Source of the DNA: Lepidodermella squamata
Taxonomy: Eukaryota; Gastrotricha
NCBI GenBank assembly: GCA_047495785.1
Contig: JBLDXI010000003.1
Span: 1,240,001-1,304,000, forward strand
DNA: 64,000 bases
Reading direction: 5' to 3'
Position 1 is the stretch's first letter; every line of letters begins with the position of its first letter. Position numbers and translations under genes: made by a program. A model generated the notes under the pieces. The model saw only the letters and a list, made by a program, of their open reading frames with translations. It made no database searches and was not told where the DNA came from. Below, one piece after another: positions 35,950 through 48,685 of this stretch.

Positions 35950-38900
35950 GTTTGATTTAAATCTCTGGAGTTGAACTCTAGTAGATCACATTTTTTCGCA
36001 CAGGATATAAAGCATGTCCGCTGTCGTAAATATCAAACTGGAACTTCAAATCCAACAGCAGTTTGCCGACCAGACTACACTCAGGACACAGCAGAGCCTA
36101 CTTGCCCCACAGGAGAAACGCCGGTATAACTGCTCATTTGAACTATGCCTAATTTTTATATCTTGTTCATCGATTTTGCAAGCTCGTTCACGCGCCATCT
36201 GGGACGCGCTGGAACAATTTGGCTGCGTGTGAACTTCAAAAATTTGTAATTTATAACTATCACTATCTTTTATCTCACATTTATGTCCTCAACAGGCCGT
36301 TGTTTATTGCTATACACCAATGGCCACCGGCTTCTCATTGAGCTCCGTTTCTGACCTCAACTTGGACTATTCGACTGTGCCCACTGGAGCCTGCCCGGCA
36401 AACCAATACCTTGTACGTGTTCACGCGGCTCGTTTGAGCAATGCTTTTGACTTGGTTTTCTTCAGATTTCCTCTGCCAAGTATGCCTCGGCATACATTGG
36501 ACTTTCGCTAAGCACAGCAGCCAGCACCACTCCGACCGATGATTATAATGTTTACTTCACCTCGGTTGTATGTTATTCGCAGTTACTCCTGTAGCAGGTT
36601 ATTATCCTTTTGACTCCTGCAGACCATGGACTTTTATCGCCAGAAGCAATCGACCAGCGCAGGTAACGCTGCTGTTTGCAGGCCATATAAAAACGCAATC
36701 GCAGCATGGGATGATACAACGGTAGGTGTTTAGGTTTAAGCTCTCTGTGATTCTCGAGTGATATAGAAGTTTCAAAGCAACAAGTTAAGCAATTTGAGTT
36801 TTTCAGGCTACCCTGCAAGCAACTTCCAGTTATGCCTCTTACGCGGCCTGCGCGAATAACGCTTTCGTAAGTTTGAATTATTCATATCAGGCTGAGCTGA
36901 AAAGCTGATTACTTATGAATAGGTAGCTGCCTTTTGCTATACAGTGTCTGGTGCTACATACAGCACAAGTGTTGTTCACGATACGACTAATGGCGGCTGC
37001 GGCACCAGTCTCAAACTGGCGGGCTGGACTAGTGGTAGGAGCACAGCTTACGTAGAGACGGACCTGATACCGACTGGATACGTTACTGGAGTAAGTATCA
37101 AAGGCTAACGTTGCTTCGCACGATTGACAACCTCACCTTTTTCATTAACAGCCAGTGACACACAGGCGATGTCTCAACGGTGCAACTGTCGTATGCAGGC
37201 CGGATATGGACCCCAGCACTACCGGACATCAGTGCCCATCCGGCGAACGCCTAGTGAGCTACCTATTTTTGCCTAGAAGTTTCGTACCTCCTAAACGGGC
37301 TTACTGAAACTGAAAGGAAAATCTTAAATTGATAAATGATATAGTCTAAGCTCGAGTCACATTTTGATTGAAGCGTTGCATTTCAGCTACCAAATCAAAA
37401 CGCAGGCAATGGATGGGCAACTCTTACGCTATGCAATGCCGCCTTGTACGCAGCGATTCCCTGTTATCACCCGACAGCGAGCTCGCCATATTATTCTTAT
37501 CTGCGTGTCTACGATACTGCAGCGACAACTACATGCGCAACTGGTGACCTGCTCATCAGCTCTTCTGTTTTCTACTATGCATCAAACAGCGCAACTGACT
37601 GGACCACTGGCACTGACTTCACGACGATTGATAATGCTGTTAAAGCCGTAAGCTTACATTTTCGACCTTGATGCTGTTTAGTAGAGCCACGAGTCGACAA
37701 TTGTTATCTATGATTGTGAGTTGGCTCAGAAACCTGAATGGTCATTGACTGATCGTTCGTGGCGCGGAAGAACCCGCACTTCGATGATTTTTTGCCCTGA
37801 CTGTACCCCGCGAGTACAGCATAACGCGCAGTATTGCATATAGTATCCAAGGCTGTACTCGCGGGGTACAGTCAGGGCAAAAAATCATCGAAGTGCGGGT
37901 TCTTCCGCGCCACGAACGTGATCATCGCTCGATACGCGCCAATTTTCCCGCGATCCCGCTTTTTTGTCAAATGATGCTCTTCGCTAAAAACATTAACTAA
38001 TCAAAACAGATTCGATTCAATCAACTGGTTTAGTTACCACAAAAATCCATTGAAATCATTTCCACCCAATTCTACCCCTCGATCATAGAGAACAGAGTTA
38101 ATAGAGAATAGGTAACTCTATTATGAGAAAATTAAGAAAATTAAGTCGCAACGAAAAATACGTCGTATACAGTATAGCATTCTTTGAATCCTGGAGATTT
38201 TAAGAGAGATGCATTATGATTATGTATGATTTTTCCTGTTAGTTCAAGACCGTGCGGTGCAAAGCTACGGGAACTACCACGCCTTTTTGCCGAACAAAGC
38301 TCGACCAAGGTGAAATGACGCCGCCGCTGAGCAGCGCTTGCGCTAGTGGGGAAACACTGGTATGAGAAATGATAAAGAGCGTGTTAACACTGACTGTAAT
38401 TTTCCGCGTTACAAGTTGAGTGGAGCGACAATTTACCAATCTCGAGACAATTGCGCCGCTAATCTCTACGTGAGTTTATTCCGAGTAAACGTAAACATCG
38501 TTTATCATTTATTTAAAATCAATAGCAAGTCAAGCAGTGCTACACCGCGGACAGTAAGAACATTTACCATCAGTCGACTTCTAAGTTTCGACGATTTTCT
38601 TTACAGGCACCGCTGGCTCATACTTCTCAACATCCATTGTTCACGATGCGGATGCTAGCGGAGGAGTCTGCACCGCATCGAATACATTTGGTGTAAGTTA
38701 TCGGCATTCTCGAAAGTCACGTCGACGGATTGAAGAACTCTAACATGAAGTGCTTCACTAAGAATAAGATATTAGACAAGGAAGGAATCAAAATTATCTG
38801 AATCTAATTGTTTATGAATTATAGGAATTCCAGTACTATGAGCCCTATTATATTAGGGCAAAGTTACCTAAACCAAAGTTACCCAAGAGCGATTTTCAAT

Positions 38901-41900
38901 TGTTCCCAATTGTTAAAATGTTTGAATTTGAGCGACCATGGCTCGCTAGCCGTGAACGGTGAGGAAGTGGCTCGTGCGATACTGTGAGCTTATTCAAACT
39001 TGGGACTATTAGTAGGTGGACTTTACACTCCTCAAAATCATTCGGACGGTAGCAAAAAATGGCGATTCAGCGATTTTTTTCCACGCGAAATTTATGAATG
39101 AAAATAATCTTTTTTTTACAACAACACGCAGCCTTCTTCCATTAAGCGGCGAAAAATTGCCAATCTTGGACAATGGGGTCACGATTTCCCCGCAGGTATA
39201 AGCAATATGAAAATAATTCTTGAACATTTAAGAAGAGCAACTCAAGACGCATGCGGCGATGCCAAACAGGGGCAATTTTGTTGCCCAATTTTGTGAGTAC
39301 ATCAAAACTTCCTAAATAAAACCATTCTTTTTAATAGTTCAGAAGAACGCCTGAAAATGAAGGAATAATCGCCAATTTTTCTTGGATTTTTCGGATTTTT
39401 GATCGCAGGGTTCGGCGTTACATTATTTCAAATTTCTATTTTGGTTCAGCTTTTCTAGCCAATTTTTCATTTGCGAAGATTATGGTTAGGATTCGGGTTG
39501 ATTTCAAAATATAATTCGCAAAAGAAACAGTTAAAATTTACCTCATAGTTTAGTAAAAATACTCGTATCCTTTCGTTTGAATATCGACGGAAAAATGTTT
39601 ATCCACCTTCATTATTATATTCCTTTCTTAAAAAAATAGTTAACACAATCGACAAGCAGAACATAGTACTCTGGAGGAAGCTAAATAATTTTTATTGGCC
39701 TCCGATCAAATGCCGCCTAAAATCTTGCGATTTCTGCAATATTAGTCAAACAAATCTTAAACATGCAAGTTATCGCCAAATTGCTAGGTAAATTGATATA
39801 TTGGATGATTGGGAACCGTTTGGTATTATTTTTGCCGCGTGATCTGGGAACCCTGAAATTCAATTTTATCGGCAAATGAGTCGGGTAACTAATAAGCCTT
39901 ATGGTGCGTTTTCACCCCAAAAATCAGTTGAAATTTCAGGGAACAGCATTGAATATTATGCACACAAGGCGCAGGCCTGATCGCGGTAGCTTATAATCAA
40001 AGTGAAATTTCAGCGGCTTCTAACGGTGAATACTCAATAAGTTTTTCATCGCTGCCTTCCTCGAACGATGATCTATGCGATGGTTCAATTTATTCAAGAA
40101 AAAGGTGTGTTGTTTTGGAGTAAACATGTGCCCAGCGTAAAGTCGACGACGTAAAATTCGCGTAATGGTGAGATGCTGGTTTTGCGGTTGATTTATTGTT
40201 AATCGGCCATTTTTTCTGCGATCAAAACAACACGCGATCAATTCCCACGTTTTTGCTTCTCCGGTCTCCCCGAACGATTTATTATGCGTTAGATAGGAAG
40301 TTTCGAGTCCATCTACTATTAGTCCCAAGTATTTAAATGGTTGTCAACTGTTTATAATCAAAATTTGAGGCCGGAGAACTTGATGGTTATGGAATGTAGT
40401 CGATTTTGTTGACGTCGCCATATTTATTAACAAGCTCTAAATTTCTTCCAAACTGTCTTCAGTGAAAGTTGGAAAGCCGCGCAGTTGATTTTTGATTCTG
40501 ATTTAATTAACGCCGGCTTAACTGTCTTGATTTTTTTCAAGGTAACCGATGTTGTAGGAAACACTGCCGCTTCTTTGCCCGCTGGGACAACGGGATATCC
40601 GACACTGACCGTCGCCCACAAACGCTGCAAGCTGACTGGCTCAGACACAATTGTATGCCGTCCTCAACTAACTAAAACGCCTAACCTCGTTAACTGTCCT
40701 TACGCAACTGACACCCTGGTAAGAGAATGATTAATGCGGAAGAACTGATTGGATTAAAAAGTTTACTATATAGCTGCCGGCTGTTAACGATGCCGATATG
40801 ACTACTTTGGATAGCTGTAACGCGCGGAGATACGTCAGTCAAATGTGTTACGATGCCGCTGATCTGACGGCGGGACATTTGATGTGCAAAGCCGACTACA
40901 CCTGCTCGGCTAAAAATGTAAATACATAATAATGACTTGCGATGTTGCTTGATAACTATTTGCTTTTCCAGCTGATTTCTCCGTCAGCTACCGACAGTAG
41001 CCAAGGCGACGCCAATGCTGCATGCGCCGCTAACGACGGCGTAAGTTGCCATTGATCAATTAGAAGCGCAATCAAACTTCTTCATTTCATAATATAGCCG
41101 AGATTCGTTCGCTGCCGTCGAACTTCTATAACAGCAACGGCATTTTGCCGCCCCATCTCGGATGGCTGCATCGTGTCAACCTCACCAGCGATAAGTGAAG
41201 TCAGAGTAAGTAATGCCTAGAATGAAGATTTTTGGTTGAATTAATTAATTAATTGATTGATTAATTTCCCGATAGCTATCGCCATACACTTCCGGCGGTG
41301 TGAATTACGCTACTTGCACGGGATACGGCGTGAGTAGCCACTAATTATTTAAAGCAAGAATATATTATGTTTCCATATTTTGTTTCGTAAACTCGGCAGG
41401 CGAGAATTGTCTGTTACAATCCTACCGTCCGCTACCAATACTTGCCAGGCCTGCCTAATTACAATTCGAATCCTTACACATGCGAAAATGACTTCGCCAC
41501 ATGTGGATCAAACATTCAAGTGAGTTTCTATATCTAAATCGAGCAGAATCGCATTTAATAATAATTTATCAGGTACCTATGACTTACATCTTCGCCTCCC
41601 CTGTCGCCGCATCAGCTTTAGGCGTCTGCCAAAGCGCTATACATAATGAAGCTGCTTTTTCACCTGCCGTCGGCAACTTCATCCGTTGTCTAAAACCTAT
41701 TACTGGCAGTACCTTATCCTGGATTATGTGTCGGCCAATGCTGCAATATGCCTCATGTCCGAGTGACGAAACCTTGGTGAGTAATCCTATATATAATCTA
41801 AAGATAAATAATAATAATACAAATGGAAATGATAACGTCCGCTCGATGTTACGTAGGACATGGCCAACCTGCCGGCGGGAGCAAATTCTTGGACTTCTAC

Positions 41901-42251
41901 TCAAGCGTGTATTGCTGGAGGAGCAATTGCAGTAAGTCATTTTGCTTTCCCTTTTCTCAGTTACAACGTGAGTGAATTTTCATAGGGGAAATGCTGCTGC
42001 ACTGATCCGAGTAATCCGAGCGTTAACACTGGCGGAATTCTAACCGGCACTTATGGCATATATGGTGCGTGCTCTTGCGGTGGTGGCACATCTACGGTAA
42101 TTGTTGAAAGTCTACGATTCATCTTGATGATAGCACGCTTTTTCAGGCCCGTCCTGGAGAATATTTCTCGTGCAGCGGCGGCGGTGCTTGTGCTACAACC
42201 GCCTGCCCGACATCGGCCAGCGCTCCAGTACTTCCAATCCTTGCCGAGTGA
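31413..42251 (+). CDS. Giant secreted 15-unit cysteine-repeat protein, copy 2
   Basis: Fifty-one exons join into one open frame of about 1859 residues ending at TGA 42249-42251. The exon order matches copy 1 one to one and many exon lengths are identical (28, 158, 51, 141, 81, 60, 171, 117, 54, 135, 174 for the first eleven). The signal peptide is M-K-A-A-L-L-L-V-I / G-L-L-V-E-G-S-W-S. There are fifteen R-C...C-R-P units, with the unit 10 core reading F-Y-R-Q-K as in copy 1, where a cysteine is missing. The end is G-K-C-C-C ... C-S-C-G and a tail with four more cysteines. Introns are phase 0 except the first and the one after exon 40. Intron 37648-38242 holds a 67-bp-arm palindrome and intron 38693-40541 is 1.85 kb. 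AATAAA is at 42400-42405. Function unknown. Confidence 0.8.
37754..37918. repeat. Perfect 67-bp inverted repeat (foldback) in intron of giant gene 2
   Basis: Left arm 37754-37820 and right arm 37852-37918 are exact inverse complements over 67 bases, starting CGTTCGTGGCGCGGAAGAAC, with a 31-base loop. The end motif GGTTCTTCCGCGCCACGAACG also occurs once at 24285-24305 in an intron of giant gene 1, so it is probably the end of a dispersed element. It has no coding capacity. Identical arms point to a recent insertion or recent conversion. Confidence 0.85.
38084..38126. repeat. AGAGAATAG/TAACTCTATT hairpin-like motif in intron of giant gene 2
   Basis: This stretch carries AGAGAACAGAGTTA, AGAGAATAGG and GGTAACTCTATT. 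A fuller hairpin built from the same words lies at 52938-52976 in the last intron of giant gene 3. Shared words in two introns suggest a dispersed repeat. Confidence 0.45.
38693..40541 (+). other. Long intron of giant gene 2
   Basis: A 1,849-nt intron between exons 41 and 42; the same intron is 480 nt in copy 1 and 56 nt in copy 3. I find no terminal repeats. A 102-codon open frame on the minus strand (40020-40328) has no domain I recognise. The extra length is probably inserted, decayed DNA. Confidence 0.5.
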
Positions 42252-44247
42252 AGATGAAGCTATCCGATTCCAATCGACCCTGCATTGATAAAGTACTCGA
42301 AATGCTGTTAGAAAAGGAGAAACTATAAGCCTTTCTCCCATTTTTCCCAAGCGTAGGTATTATGACGCTATAAGAAGACTTGCTTCCCAGAATACATCCA
42401 ATAAAATCACAGGTTCATCCAAAGTCATATATTGAAATTGGTGTAATTGCTAAACTTCTTTAATGTACATATTTCGGATTCCTATATTACTTCAGAGAAA
42501 AAACACACGTGGCATAGCGTCATTCACTCTAGTGTCGCCCATACTCCATTCCTAGCCGTCAGAATAATCTAACTGGAGTGGGCGGCTGCCGTAACACAAT
42601 AGCCTGCCCAAAGCCTGAAAACTCTTTGTTCAATCGATTCTCTCATGATGAGTTATATCTTCGAGATGTGAAAGAGTGTTAACTTGCTGAACGGTGTACC
42701 CAATCATAATGCAGAGCCGATAATAATAATGTCAATTTTCAAATCTTTTGATATCACAGCTTTGGAAGTTCAGCTGGTTTTGGCTGAAAACTTCAGTTTT
42801 CTTGGGAACTATTCGCAGCTTCCAAATAAAAGACGTGAAAATATTTGGATGTATGTACTAGCACAAACGATTCTGCACAAATGCACATGCACAACATTTT
42901 TTGCACAAACTCAATTTTTCAAGCGGAATCGGTTTGAATATGAAAATTGAAAATAAGGAATTGAAGGCAAAGCCAACTGGCATCAAATAATGAGTTCGGG
43001 CCCTTCCTTCTGAGATATTTTAAAGCGTCTGGTTCGAAATTATATTACAACGAGTAGCGAGTTTCACGTTAGGACCTTCGGCAACGATGAATATATTATG
43101 AAATGAAGGCAAAATCAATCAATGAATGATGTCATGCCCATTTTTCTACCGGTATTACTCAAGATCGTGCTGCCCTTGCATCAGCCACCTTTGATACGCA
43201 TTAAATAATGATGAAATCCGCTAAGAAATTTGAGTTTGTGCAACATTGTGCAAAATCGTTTGTGCAATTACAGGTAAATCAAAATTGCCTGCTGCAGGAA
43301 CCTTAATCATTTCAAAATGCTGGAACAGTGTTTCGCTGTGGAGTCATTGCCGATGGGGCCGTGATCAGAAAATATGCTACGCGATTTCCTGTCTATCATT
43401 CTTAAGAAACGGCAGCACCGTGCAATTAACTGGCTATACCAGCGATTCATTGGGTTTACACGTTTGCGTGCGAAACAGCGCATGCCTTTATTTCCCGAAA
43501 TGGAAAGGGGCGATGAATTCAATTCCCGGACAGCAAGAGATATCAGCTTGGGAACTCATCGACATTTTCTATTTAAACTATCAGTGAACGCGAATGATCA
43601 GGCATAAGATAAGCAAGCACATAATTCGCAGACAATTCTGATGTAGTGATAAAACATAGACGTGATTGTGATTGGTGGAGAGCTAATTAGCCCGCCATAC
43701 TTGAGAATTATTTCTCATTCATTTCGCCAAGTGTGTGGGCAGTAATTTTAAGTCTCGGTCGGCGCCGGCTAGTATTGACGTCACTGGCGGCTGGTGTCGA
43801 GTAGATCAATGGCTCATTGGCGCCACTTGAAATACCAGCAGACAGCCCTCACGCCCTGTTCTAAGAAAGCTTGGACGGTCGTGTCAACTCAACATAAACG
43901 CGATGTTTTGAAACAAGCGAACGCAACTATAGCAGTCTCAGCCACACGAAAATGATAAACATTAAAACAAGCGCATGAAAATCGGCAGCAAATGATGCTT
44001 GCGGGTAATTAACAGTCATTAAAGATATAATGTTATGCCAGCCCACGGGGTATGCAACGGCCTGAGTACATCATGATAATGCGTTTAGCCGGTCTCTGCC
44101 ATGAGTCTGTCAGGGGGTATATGGCCGACGTAGCAGTGCTTAAGCCATAGGCTGAGTACGCATCTTCAAAAGCAATTACATTATTTTTTTACTCAGCCAA
44201 TTAAAGCGCATTATTACTGGTTCTCGCGGGGAGATTATTCCGATCAA
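42252..44247. other. Spacer between giant genes 2 and 3
   Basis: Two kilobases with the AATAAA of giant gene 2 (42400-42405). Open frames near 43250-43590 overlap each other on both strands and show no domain. No repeat structure or convincing copy of the upstream block of genes 1 and 2 was found. Confidence 0.4.
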
Positions 44248-47200
44248 ATGTTACTCGATTGGCTGATTGGTGTGGGTAAGTTAACTTACAAAATCAATGA
44301 ATACTTTGGAAAATATTCCATATTTTTTCGAAGCGCTTTGCTTCGGCGCCGCATCAGCCTGCACGCCAGACATTTCACGGCAGGTCGGAGGGGTTAAAAC
44401 TTCGCCATCTGAAGGCACAACGTTCGCCCGGTGCAGTTCAAGTGGCCAACGCCTTTGCCATGCTACAGCTTGCGATGCAGGCGAAGTCAGGGTTCGTAGC
44501 TATTACCTTGATCTATCAAGCTTCAAGAATCTATTTACAGCTGCCAGTTTCCGCAAAATTCAGTTCATATATCGAATGCATGAACTACACCGTGAGTCGA
44601 TGAATTTAATCGCGAATCGCTCTTGATTTAATGATGAATTTCAGAGATGGATCGTTTGTCCAATCACGACAACCAACAACCAGTATCAATGCGTTGAAGA
44701 TACTGCAGGGTGTGGCGGGTCGTTCCTGGGTTACGACTTGCAGACCTACTCCAATTTAACAACATGCCTAGCTGTGGCGAACTCTTACGTAAGGTGGATT
44801 CACTTCATTGGCTTCATAACCCATTAATCTTATATCAGACAACTTCGAAATGGATCCGTTGTACGACTGGCAGTAACCCTGTTTGCCGACTTGGGCAATG
44901 CAATCCAGCGGAACAGAGGGTATAAGTTTCCGATCAAAACTGTTTATTAGGTTCTAACCTTTGAAACCCATCAGTTGGTACTGACAACCCAGAAGGAGTG
45001 GGAGAATGAAACCTCTTGCCAAGCCGCTCTCTACGTAAGATTCGGATCGTTACTCTTGTAACAGGACTGTGACCTACTTACTGAATTTCAGGCTGCTGTT
45101 CCTTGCGTCGGGCCTTCGGATACCCAACCTTACTGGCAGCTTGTGACCGGATACGATCATAAGGGCAACTGCCCAGCTGGCTACAACGCCTTGACGACAA
45201 CGTACACTACAAAAGCCACAATGGATATCACTTTCGACCCTGCGGCTGCTTACACGGCTATAACAGTTAATTTCAAAGGAAAAGCTTGAATTCATGTGAT
45301 ATTTGTCCATGTTTACAGACTACTAAAGTTTATCGTTGCAAAGCTGTAATCAATGGAGAGTATGTTCCAGTATGCCGGCCTGATATGGATCCTGTTTCGT
45401 TAGGCGTTCAATGTGCCTCATCAGACAAATCCCAAGTTCGATTAGATTTCCCCTCCAAATTGGTTTCGAAATTATGTCTTTACAGATGAATCCTGTGGAA
45501 GGCTTCGACGGCTACGAAGCCTGTTTCGCGCAGAGATACGTGAGTTTTCTATGAAAAGTTCGAGGCCAATAGGTAATAAGTTGGTTTTGAATCTAGCAAG
45601 CTGTACCTTGTTACAAGGCCACCAATGTTGGCCCTGATTACTACACCATCAACCCTGGCTACGATTTGAGCGACATTGCAACTACGGCCACAGTTCTTTC
45701 CCGCCCAATGTGCGCTGGAGGAGAGCTACAAGTTAGCAAAGTTTCATTAGGCTAGCTTAATTTATAAGTAATAATCTGCAGGTGTCTACGGACGTCACGA
45801 AAAGCGCGAATCCTATCACCTTCGCGAATTCAGTCTCGCAAAAAGCTGCTGTCCTCCAGCATATTCGTTGCAAGCTTTTGACGTCAACAGGCTCGACAGT
45901 TCCTGTTTGCCGGCCTAATTTCGATACATCTGGAGCTTCGGCGACTAAAACTTGCCCTTTGACAGACGCTGGACCTGTAAGCTTGATTTCACTTGAATGA
46001 GATCAACGAAAAAAGGAATTTTCCTATAGCTAGCAGCTACGGATAAATTTACGAATTACGACGCCTGTGCCCTGAAGCTTTACGTTAGTCATTAGATTAT
46101 TTCATTGTTTGAGAGATTACGATTTTCCCGGGTGCAGAATGCCAGAGTATGCTACAAAACTGACCCAGCTCCGCCCGATTATTTCGTCATGGTTCCTGGT
46201 TACGACCACAGCATTACTGGTGGCTGCGATGCGAATCAACTTAATGTAAAATTAAGCCCCAAATGTAGCAAATCGATCTATTTTCCTTGTTCATAGTGGC
46301 AAGGAGACGTTTGGATATCCGGCGCCACTTTCCCACTCACGGTATCTGCACAGGCTGTCACTGATTACAAAAATAAGGTGCGGTTTCATTTTTCTCAAGT
46401 TATATATTGGCAATTATTTGTCTTATTAAGGGTGATCTGGCCCACGTGCGATGTCAAACGATAGATTCCACAAACGCTCGCGTGCCAGTTTGCCGACCAG
46501 ACATGATTCTTGGAAACACCGGACTCCAATGTCCCACTGGAGAGACAATGGTAATGACAAAAAATATCTGTGCCGTTTTACCAATCTATTTTCTATTCCA
46601 ATCTCAGCTTAACAATGATAATTCCTATGCAAATCTTGCTGCATGTGCCCCTGAGAAATACGTGAGTTCTGTTTATTTCGGATCTGAGGATATGCTCCCT
46701 TCAAAATTTCGGTAATTTCAGTACTCGAAGCCGTGCTACCGGGCCAGCAACCTAAAATCTGACAACTACTTCACCTTGGACACGGTCTATGATCACACTC
46801 TTACTAACCCAGCAAATTTGGTCTGCCCATCTCCAACTATTCCTGTAAAAAACAAACATAGAAAGCGTGACCAACATTGACAGCATGATTTTTCAGATCC
46901 CGATTTCGGCTTGGAGGAAGAGCGCTGCCAATACCGTCATTTTCGATGCGACTGTTTATCAAGCTGCCACGGTAATGAAACTTGTTGATAGATCTCGATT
47001 TATATCAATATTTTCGCAATATAGTTGAGACATTTCCGCTGCCTCGTAACTGATCCAACACTGGGTATCGATGTGGTTTGCCGTCCAGATATGAACATCA
47101 ACACGGTAGCAGCTGATTGCTGGACAGGCGATACTAAACCGCTCAACAATAAGGTTAATGGCTGGGATACTTATCAATCATGTGCTGCACAGAAATACGT

Positions 47201-48685
47201 GAGCTTAAATATATTTTCAAAGAACTCAGTAAAGTATTTCATCGGAAACAGTGGGTCAAAACGTGTTACCGAGCTACCAATGCCGATCCTTACTATTCTC
47301 TCGATCCTGGTTATGACTTCCAAGCTCCAGATATAACAAGAGGATGTCCTGTTGGAACATTGCCGGTAATTGAGATTATTGACTCAATTCGCCTTTTAAG
47401 ACATAATTTTAGTTCGGAGACTGGAAATATTCGCCTATAGCGACCTATGTTTTGTCCCAAACCGAAAAGGATACCGACTACGTCAAAAATACCGTTTGTT
47501 GCCCTGAAAACCTTGCACTTTGTATTGCTGATCTCTCTATTTCAGAAAATCAAGCATTATCGTTGTCAAGTCGATTCGGTGCTGAAATTGGGTCCTGACT
47601 CAGCGCCCTACTACACACCTGTTTGCAGGCCTGATATGGATGGGGATGACGTCTTGCCATTCACGTGTGCCATTGCTAGCACTTACGGGGCAGCTGATAA
47701 ACTCGCTGTAAGAAATTGATAGCAAGTTCCAACACGGATCATTATTCTGTTTATAATAGCTGCAAAACGGAGTCGTGGATAACCCTGGAGTTTTTACAGG
47801 GTCCTCTTACGCTGGCTTAGATGACTGTAACGCGAAGAAATACGTGAGTCTCTCTTAATAGTTCGATTGCGATTTTAAATGCCAATTCAAGGTCGCTGCG
47901 TCTTGCTACACCGCTCTGAATACTGTCGATCGATACAAAATCATTGCTGGCTACGACACGAGTCCAACTGGAGGCTGCGCAGTCGGAGATCGAAGGGTAA
48001 AGATTTAAAAAGAAGTCCATCTCAGCTCTCAGCCCAACGAGTATTTTCTAGCTCAACAACCCATTGGCTGTTAATACTTGGTACTTCGGTGCGGCTCCAT
48101 TCAGCATACCATCAACTGCATACGACACTACTACAGTTTGCCTTAATTTCCTGAGCTTTCATTTAAGGGAAAAATCTCTGATCATAGGCAATCGGGCACT
48201 TCAGATGCAATGTCAAGATAGGAACTGATCGAACTCCTGTTTGCCGACCGGATATGGATGTTTCTACACCTGGTTTTCAATGCGGAAACGCCGATATCGG
48301 CCCAGTAGAGACCTACTTTGAATCGCTTTTCTATTTTTACTTATACGATGAATTTTAGTTGAATATGAATGGTGCCGTATTGGCGGCTGGTTATGCCAAT
48401 CTTCAGACCTGTAATGCCAACCTATACTACGCATTGCCCTGCTATTCAGCTAGCGGCATACTCCTGGCTCCGTTCTACACCCTTAAAGCAGGCTACGACC
48501 ATTCACTTGCACCGATCTGTGGAACCGATTTACAGGTATTGAATTCACGAAGCTTTTAGAAAGAGACAGCAAAATACTGAATTTAATTACCCCAGCTTCC
48601 AGCTGACTCCACGAATCCGGTCTACAAGACATCGTCAGCTGCAGATATCACTTTCCCAGTTGATAGCGAATATTACGTCTCAAGG
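44248..48685 (+). other. Exon map of giant gene 3, exons 1-28
   Basis: Exons: 44248-44275, 44334-44491, 44541-44591, 44645-44788, 44839-44919, 44975-45034, 45092-45265, 45319-45435, 45486-45539, 45597-45731, 45782-45976, 46030-46083, 46138-46245, 46297-46377, 46431-46550, 46608-46661, 46722-46844, 46897-46971, 47025-47198 (two exons of the other copies joined), 47252-47365, 47413-47493 and 47546-47707 (one exon in the other copies), 47760-47843, 47892-47996, 48052-48135, 48188-48304, 48359-48535, 48596-48685. Confidence 0.75.

Larger units (their letters stand above)
36004..42251 (+). other. Exon map of giant gene 2, exons 29-51
   Basis: Exons: 36004-36123, 36183-36245, 36296-36412, 36466-36567, 36623-36721, 36807-36866, 36923-37090, 37152-37253, 37387-37647, 38243-38359, 38416-38469, 38526-38553, 38607-38692, 40542-40718, 40774-40917, 40972-41040, 41098-41205, 41276-41329, 41400-41519, 41573-41776, 41857-41931, 41986-42096, 42147-42251. 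Cores of units 9-15 are in exons 29, 33, 36, 38, 42, 45 and 48. Exon 40 (28 nt) ends in phase 1, as does its counterpart in the other two copies. Confidence 0.78.

Noticed and set aside
40020-40328. 102-codon minus-strand open frame in the long intron of giant gene 2
   Set aside because: No domain or paralogue is recognised and the frame is isolated in decayed intron sequence; a transposon remnant is possible but unsupported.
43246-43607. Overlapping open frames between giant genes 2 and 3
   Set aside because: Frames occur on both strands with no domain or splice context. A short word shared with 60973 (AAATGCTGGAA-AGTGT) is too short to mean homology.
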